A stretch of DNA of 64,000 bases, taken from NCBI GenBank assembly GCA_029962745.1, contig CM057159.1, positions 30,972,092 to 31,036,091 of the forward strand. The letters are read 5' to 3'. A program made the translations under genes and the position numbers. This DNA is from Echinometra lucunter (lineage: Eukaryota > Echinodermata > Echinoidea > Camarodonta > Echinometridae). Every line of letters starts with the position of its first letter. Within the stretch, counting starts at the first letter, position 1. Shown one piece after another: positions 59,740 through 64,000 of the stretch. Under the pieces are notes generated by a model. The model had not been told where the DNA came from and did not search any database. It saw only the letters and a list, made by a program, of their open reading frames with translations.

Positions 59740-59867
59740 TACTCCTCTTTCTCTCCTCTTTTCTGGAGTAAAAGAGAGGGATGAATTGGAATACAATCTC
59801 TTCAGAGTACAACTTCTCTTTCCTGGGTTATTTTTTGTTCATTTAGTGTGCAATGTACATTGTATCT

Positions 59868-60002
59868 GCCTTTCTGTCTGTCTGTTTTCTAGCTGTCTTT
59901 GCCTTCATCTCTTTCTCTTTCTGTCTCTCTTCCTTTTTTCCTGTCTCCCTCTTTCTCTCCTTTTATTTCTCTCCCTCCTTCTCCTTTCCTCTCTCTCTCA
60001 TC
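59868..60002. repeat. Pyrimidine-rich simple sequence
   Basis: CTGTCTGTCTG followed by TCTCTTTCTCTT-type runs; the overlapping Leu/Ser-rich frames are artefacts. Confidence 0.8.
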
Positions 60003-60429
60003 ATTTTGCATCTGTCTAGCATATCATTTTAGTATCCATCTGAATTATAAGATTGTCTGCATTGACAATAATATATTCCTTCGAGTTGATAGATTAATCA
60101 ATCACTTTAACTGCTGCGAAGAAAGCAATGATTTCCTTTTGGTAAACACCCAGTTGATCTAGGGCTTCAAGTCCTTTCTAATACCCTTTCCACAAAAGCA
60201 TCCTCCTATTATCTGCATTATTGAATTTGTGAAAGGGGTATGAAGGAATTGGTATTAAGGGTTAGAGATTTACCATAGCGCATCAGAGCACTGACTTAGT
60301 TTTGAACCCAAGGCATCTTGGTACAAGAGAGTGCCCCTACTACTAAACCCTTACAAATCCATGGCAACTAAAACCAGTGAAATATGACAAATTGCAATTT
60401 TTCAGGTTCACTCAAATTATTGCGAGGGC

Positions 60430-60530
60430 TTAACCTGTTGATACTAACTATACCCAAGATACATGTAACTCAGGCTGAAATCAGTGGAAAATGCAAGTTA
60501 TACCAAAATCAAATTGTGCTCAACGGATTG
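60430..60530. mobile_element. Ultra-short TTAA element, family D2 (right end decayed)
   Basis: TTAACCTGTTGATACTAACT to AAATTGTGCTCAACGGATTG, with the D2 core AAAATCAAATTGTGCTC. Confidence 0.55.
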
Positions 60531-60639
60531 AAAAGCTAAAAATGCTTCTACCAAGCTCGGAAATTCTTCGCGTTTCCATTAGCAGAAGTAGAATGGGATT
60601 TCTTGTTGACAATCAATCCTCTTGGTAACTTCAAGGTCT

Positions 60640-61310
60640 TATTTCACCCATTTTAAAGGGGATAGAAAATGAGAAATCATGGGGAAAGGCAGGGTGATCT
60701 CGGATGAGAGAGGGGGAATGCAGTCGGCCGCTCGGGTTTCAAGAAAAGGGATAATCCATTCTAAACAACTGTGATTTATTGCCGTACGTGTTTTAAATTT
60801 CGCGCAATGAAAAAGCTAATAAACAGCTAGTCATATGGAAAAACAATCACATGGCCAGCTCCCAAGGAGAGCCTAAGGGGTGTTACATAATCTGCGGCGA
60901 TGACGTGTCGGGGGAAAGGCAATGAAGTTTAATGGCTAGACTAACAAACCAGAAGTAAACTATATTTTGTATTTTGAAATGTTGGAGCATTATACAAGAC
61001 GTTTCTTCGAGTAAACACGATGAGACCCGTTAAGAGTCTAAACACTTAGAGTTGTTGAGAAATGTGAGAACCTGAAGTGTATGACTAGATTGAGTTCGGT
61101 AAACTTCGTGCTGTCCTAACTTTTATCACATTAGTCTGACGGGCTCGCATAACGGACGGATTATAGTGTACAAGTAAGCAAGCCTTTTGCAAATTCGTTT
61201 TCCCCATGATTTCCCATTTGCTGGCCTCTTTAAGAATGGTGAAGTAGGACGTGAGAACCAGGTTTAACCCTTCCATTGCTGTTTTATGTAAGGCAATGTT
61301 TTCTATCTAG
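60640..61310. promoter_or_regulatory. Candidate intronic regulatory segment
   Basis: Repeat-free stretch, relatively CpG-containing, about 2 kb upstream of the exon at 63199. Contains TGACGT at about 60900, CATATG, and TAAT-type motifs around 60811-60840. No open frame with homology. Regulatory role is inference from composition only. Confidence 0.25.
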
Positions 61311-61369
61311 TAGATCTAGTGTTAGCAGTATCTCATGGTATCTTGCCAGTTAATCTTCAACAGTCCATT

Positions 61370-61383
61370 CACCCCCCCCCCCT
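61370..61383. repeat. Poly-C run
   Basis: About 14 C in a row. Confidence 0.85.
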
Positions 61384-62250
61384 CCACTAAGGAGAGACCC
61401 ATTTTACTCATTTTCAGTAGAAGTGAACAACCTCAGATGTGAGTAGAAGCGTGAATAAAACAGTTTTCTGGCTATTCTCAACATTTGCAGCCCTATTCTG
61501 CATGCATTTGTTTCAAACTTGGCACATGTAACTTATAATTCCATTGAGAAGCAAAGCCATACATCATTGGGAGAGATATATATATATATGTCACCGGTCA
61601 CCCTCAAGTACCGATTCAGATTTCTGTAACTGAAACATTTCAGGTAGTTAAATTGCTTTTACTTATATAAAGGATCTAGTTTGAATACATATGGAGATTG
61701 CTTCCCTGGAATGTAGTATCATATGACCAGGTTCATCCAGAAAGTATTTCCCTGTAATCAAATGACCTGGGATTTATCAGTGTAAATGACTGCGTTACAT
61801 GATTACATACTGTCGGCATTGCTGGTGATTGCAGTAAACTGACCAAATTTTGTTGTGTGCCCAGTTGCAGGGTGCAAATTGATGCTGGCAGTGAAGACGT
61901 GTAAACATAGGTCTATGAAGCAGAAAACTCCCACAGCAAATCCCTACTGTTTAAGAACAAATGAATGGGATATGACGTGGCAGAAAAAAAAGGGGGGCAA
62001 AAATGATCTTTTTTGCCTCCTTGTGGCAAGAAGGTGTGGACCCATTTAGTACAAAGTAAGATTTTGAGAGTTGTCTGTGCAAATTTTGGCAAAACTCTCC
62101 CTTTTTCTTGAGTGTAGGCGATTTATTGCGTGTTCAATATCATATGTTCTGCGATTAATTGTGCCATTTATATGAACATGAAAAAACGGTTTGCCTTGGG
62201 AGTTTGCTGCTGGATATCTGAATGGATGTATAACTGTAAAAATACTCATG
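61384..62250. other. Intronic DNA, no clear feature
   Basis: (TA)n at 61579-61590. 62019-62150 faintly resembles repeat family J. No coding evidence. Confidence 0.45.
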
Positions 62251-62656
62251 TTAACCCACAGCAGTACAGAGCTTTCTTGAGGTCTGAATTAATCATCTTC
62301 AATCCTCAAAATGGCAACACAAATTATTTTTTTCCACATTTACATACATTGTAGCTTGAAAAAAATAAATATGAATATAACGTAAACCAAAATGAAATAT
62401 AATTGTAAAATTGAATCAGAAATTGCCAATTTGAACACAGAAAAAGTGATTATATATTATTCTCTGCATTGCTGATTTAAAGAGTTTAATGATTAGTTAC
62501 ACTTAAACTGCTCTAATACAGCGATGGGAATGGGCTCAAATTTGTCAGTGCATTTTTCTCTTTCTGCTCATGTATGATATATATTGCCCAACTTTCTGGA
62601 CTAACAGATACTGCAAAAGCGTCTCCTAAAGGTGACACTGTACCTCTATGGGTTAA
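62251..62656 (+). mobile_element. Diverged relative of MITE A (subfamily A')
   Basis: TTAACCCACAGCAGTACAG on the left; the right end, reversed, TTAACCCATAGAGGTACAG. The interior keeps the family A order: CAAAATGGCAACAC (62307-62320), ATTGCCAATTTGAACAC, TTTAATGATTAG, TTTCTGCTCATGTATG. 406 bp. Different terminal repeat sequence but the same plan. Confidence 0.75.
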
Positions 62657-63198
62657 ACGACAGTGCATTTCAATGCATAAATCTTCTCAGTTAACAGTGA
62701 AAGGTTAACTTCCCTCTTTTCCCCCCTCCTTTCATTTTGTTGTTGTCATTTCTTTATTAGAGAAAAGTATATGTAGTTTTACATGTACTTGTTAAATGTG
62801 TGAAAACAGGTAACTAAATAAATAAAAATGAAATGTGAAATCAGAGAAGAAAGAAGTTTTGTGATGAAATGGTAAACCTCTGGTGGTCTTGCACGCATCA
62901 TAGATTTACTAATGTTTTGGCTGGCTGGAATGCTCCCCAGGGAGTGGAGAATGTACTCAGTAAATGTGATGAATTTTATACTTGAATCCAATGACTGAGG
63001 TAATAATAATACTACAAACTCTCTACTGTTGAAGGATTGTAATATTGTTACCTGAAATATTGTTCTAATTGTTCAAATATTATTACAGGTACTATCATTG
63101 GTTGGAATCCTCCAAAAGATGCCATAAAAACGTGTTTAATCTGGATCATTTTGAAGAACCTTAGTAATACATTTATTTCATATTTCATATTGTTGCAG

Positions 63199-63327
63199 AT
63201 AATGGGCACGATATTCAACTGGAGCTACTATCGCACAAAGAGGGCGTCATGGCTGAACCTTTCACTATCCACAGCATGGACGATAAAGAGAAGTCAGTCA
63301 TGGTTGTAATACGAGCAAGAATACTTG
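63199..63327 (+). CDS. C20orf27: C20orf27 (UPF0687) homologue, internal exon 3 of 3 seen
   Basis: The acceptor is ATATTGTTGCAG and the donor CTTG|GTAAGTC. The 129 bases complete a codon from the previous exon (G+AT = Asp) and run open to one base before the donor. The product includes NGHDIQLELLSHKEGVMAEP and VMVVIRARILG. These align with the SAHKEGVL and VRVTVQARVM segments of vertebrate C20orf27, the best-conserved part of the family, which by composition looks like beta strands. The conserved acidic C-terminal tail, about 35 residues in vertebrates, is not in this exon, so at least one more exon lies beyond the window. The phase agreement across a 20.5-kb intron supports all three exons belonging to one gene. 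Confidence 0.87.
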
Positions 63328-63365
63328 GTAAGTCAGGTTGGTAACACCTGCACAATAATTATGAT

Positions 63366-63905
63366 AATAATAATATCGGATATTTATAAAACCCACGTAT
63401 CCACCAAACAAGGTGCTCAAGGTGCTCCAATATTACCCTGGCTCAGCTAGGCTACCAATTTCAGTGCTTGCAGCATTCAAGGAATTCCTTCCTGCCGGTA
63501 CCCATTTACACCTGGGTGGAGAGTGGCAAATGTAGATTAATGTCTTGCCAAAGGACATAACACTATGAACATGACAGACAAAGAAAGCGGACAAAATAAA
63601 CAACCCCTCATTCTACCCTTCACAATGGTTCTGGTAGTCAAAAGAACATCCCTTCACTGCTATTGTCTAAAATATGTGGAACAGGTGCCACATGCATATT
63701 CACCTGGAACTACATGATTAAACATAATAGCTGTGAAGGGATGTTCTTTTGACTACCAGAACCATTGTGAAGGGTAGAATGAGAGGTTGTTTGTTTTGTC
63801 CGCTTTCTTTGTCTGCCATGTTCATAGTGTAAGTGCCATGGTGGGATTCGAACCCCGGACCTTGTGGTTCACAGTCTGGGGACTTATCCACTGATCCATA
63901 ACACC
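63366..63905 (-). mobile_element. tRNA-derived SINE, family 2 (- strand), split by a CACTA-ended MITE
   Basis: On the minus strand the head (63833-63903) has an A box (TGGATCAGTGGATAAG) and B box (GGGGTTCGAATCCCACC) in tRNA spacing. The body with CCACCCAGGTGTAAATGGGT and AGCTGAGCCAGGGTAATATT lies at 63373-63557, ending in an ATT-rich tail. The SINE is interrupted at 63561-63829. Confidence 0.82.
63561..63829. mobile_element. CACTA-ended palindromic MITE inside a SINE
   Basis: Starts CACTATGAACATG and ends CATGTTCATAGTG, flanked by TAA on both sides (63558-63560, 63830-63832). Arms of about 105 bp are near-perfect inverted copies around a loop of about 55 bp. CACTA ends with a 3-bp duplication fit the CACTA (EnSpm/CMC) superfamily. 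Confidence 0.87.
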
Positions 63906-64000
63906 TCTACACAATGACCGAGATTACTAGAAGAATGGACAGAGTAGAAATATTACCAGTCAAGTTTGGTCAGTCATGGTTTACTTTTGATAATAGCCAC

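Noticed and set aside
63833..63903. A functional tRNA gene on the minus strand
   Set aside because: A and B boxes are present, but the sequence continues into a SINE body and tail, and the arms do not pair cleanly, so it is a SINE head.

Overview
The window looks like nuclear DNA of a marine invertebrate deuterostome, most likely a sea urchin. It is AT-rich and intron-dominated, packed with short non-autonomous transposons, and full of microsatellites and the palindrome TACATGTA. It has no operons, no dense coding and no prokaryote-type genes. The species assignment is inference from composition and repeat style.

Only one protein-coding gene can be supported. Three exons on the + strand (41809-41971, 42611-42705, 63199-63327) join in phase and encode most of a homologue of the small vertebrate protein C20orf27 (UPF0687 family). 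The start codon is not certain; a phase-compatible candidate first exon lies at 1-16. The last coding exon lies beyond the right edge. If the candidate is right, almost the whole window is intron of this gene: about 41.8 kb, 0.6 kb and 20.5 kb. A 500-base run of N at 40355-40854 is an assembly gap.

The rest is mobile DNA. The dominant theme is many families of miniature elements flanked by TTAA. Family A (about 415 bp, ends CCCATTCGTGACAG) has seven copies plus a diverged relative at 62251-62656. Family B (about 495 bp) has three copies, family H (foldback) two, family N (249 bp) one, and families D1/D2 (only about 75-100 bp) about eleven. TTAA targets with CCC...GGG ends are typical of the piggyBac superfamily; no transposase is present here. 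Other elements include two Tc1/mariner-type foldback MITEs with TA targets, hAT-type MITEs with 8-bp target duplications, a CACTA-ended MITE inside a tRNA-derived SINE, and several palindromic elements with internal repeated motifs. Non-LTR retrotransposons appear as 5'-truncated 3' ends; the best, at 19020-19880, keeps about 220 codons of reverse-transcriptase C-terminal sequence.

Tandem repeats include a 49-bp satellite of about 23 units at 55037-56157 with a partial three-unit higher-order pattern, a block of about six 150-bp units rich in AGGTCA half-sites at 25741-26760, and a G-rich tandem region at 44720-45180. A few non-repetitive stretches (10020-10260, 44180-44720, 60640-61310) look like candidate regulatory DNA; two hold RFX X-box-like palindromes.
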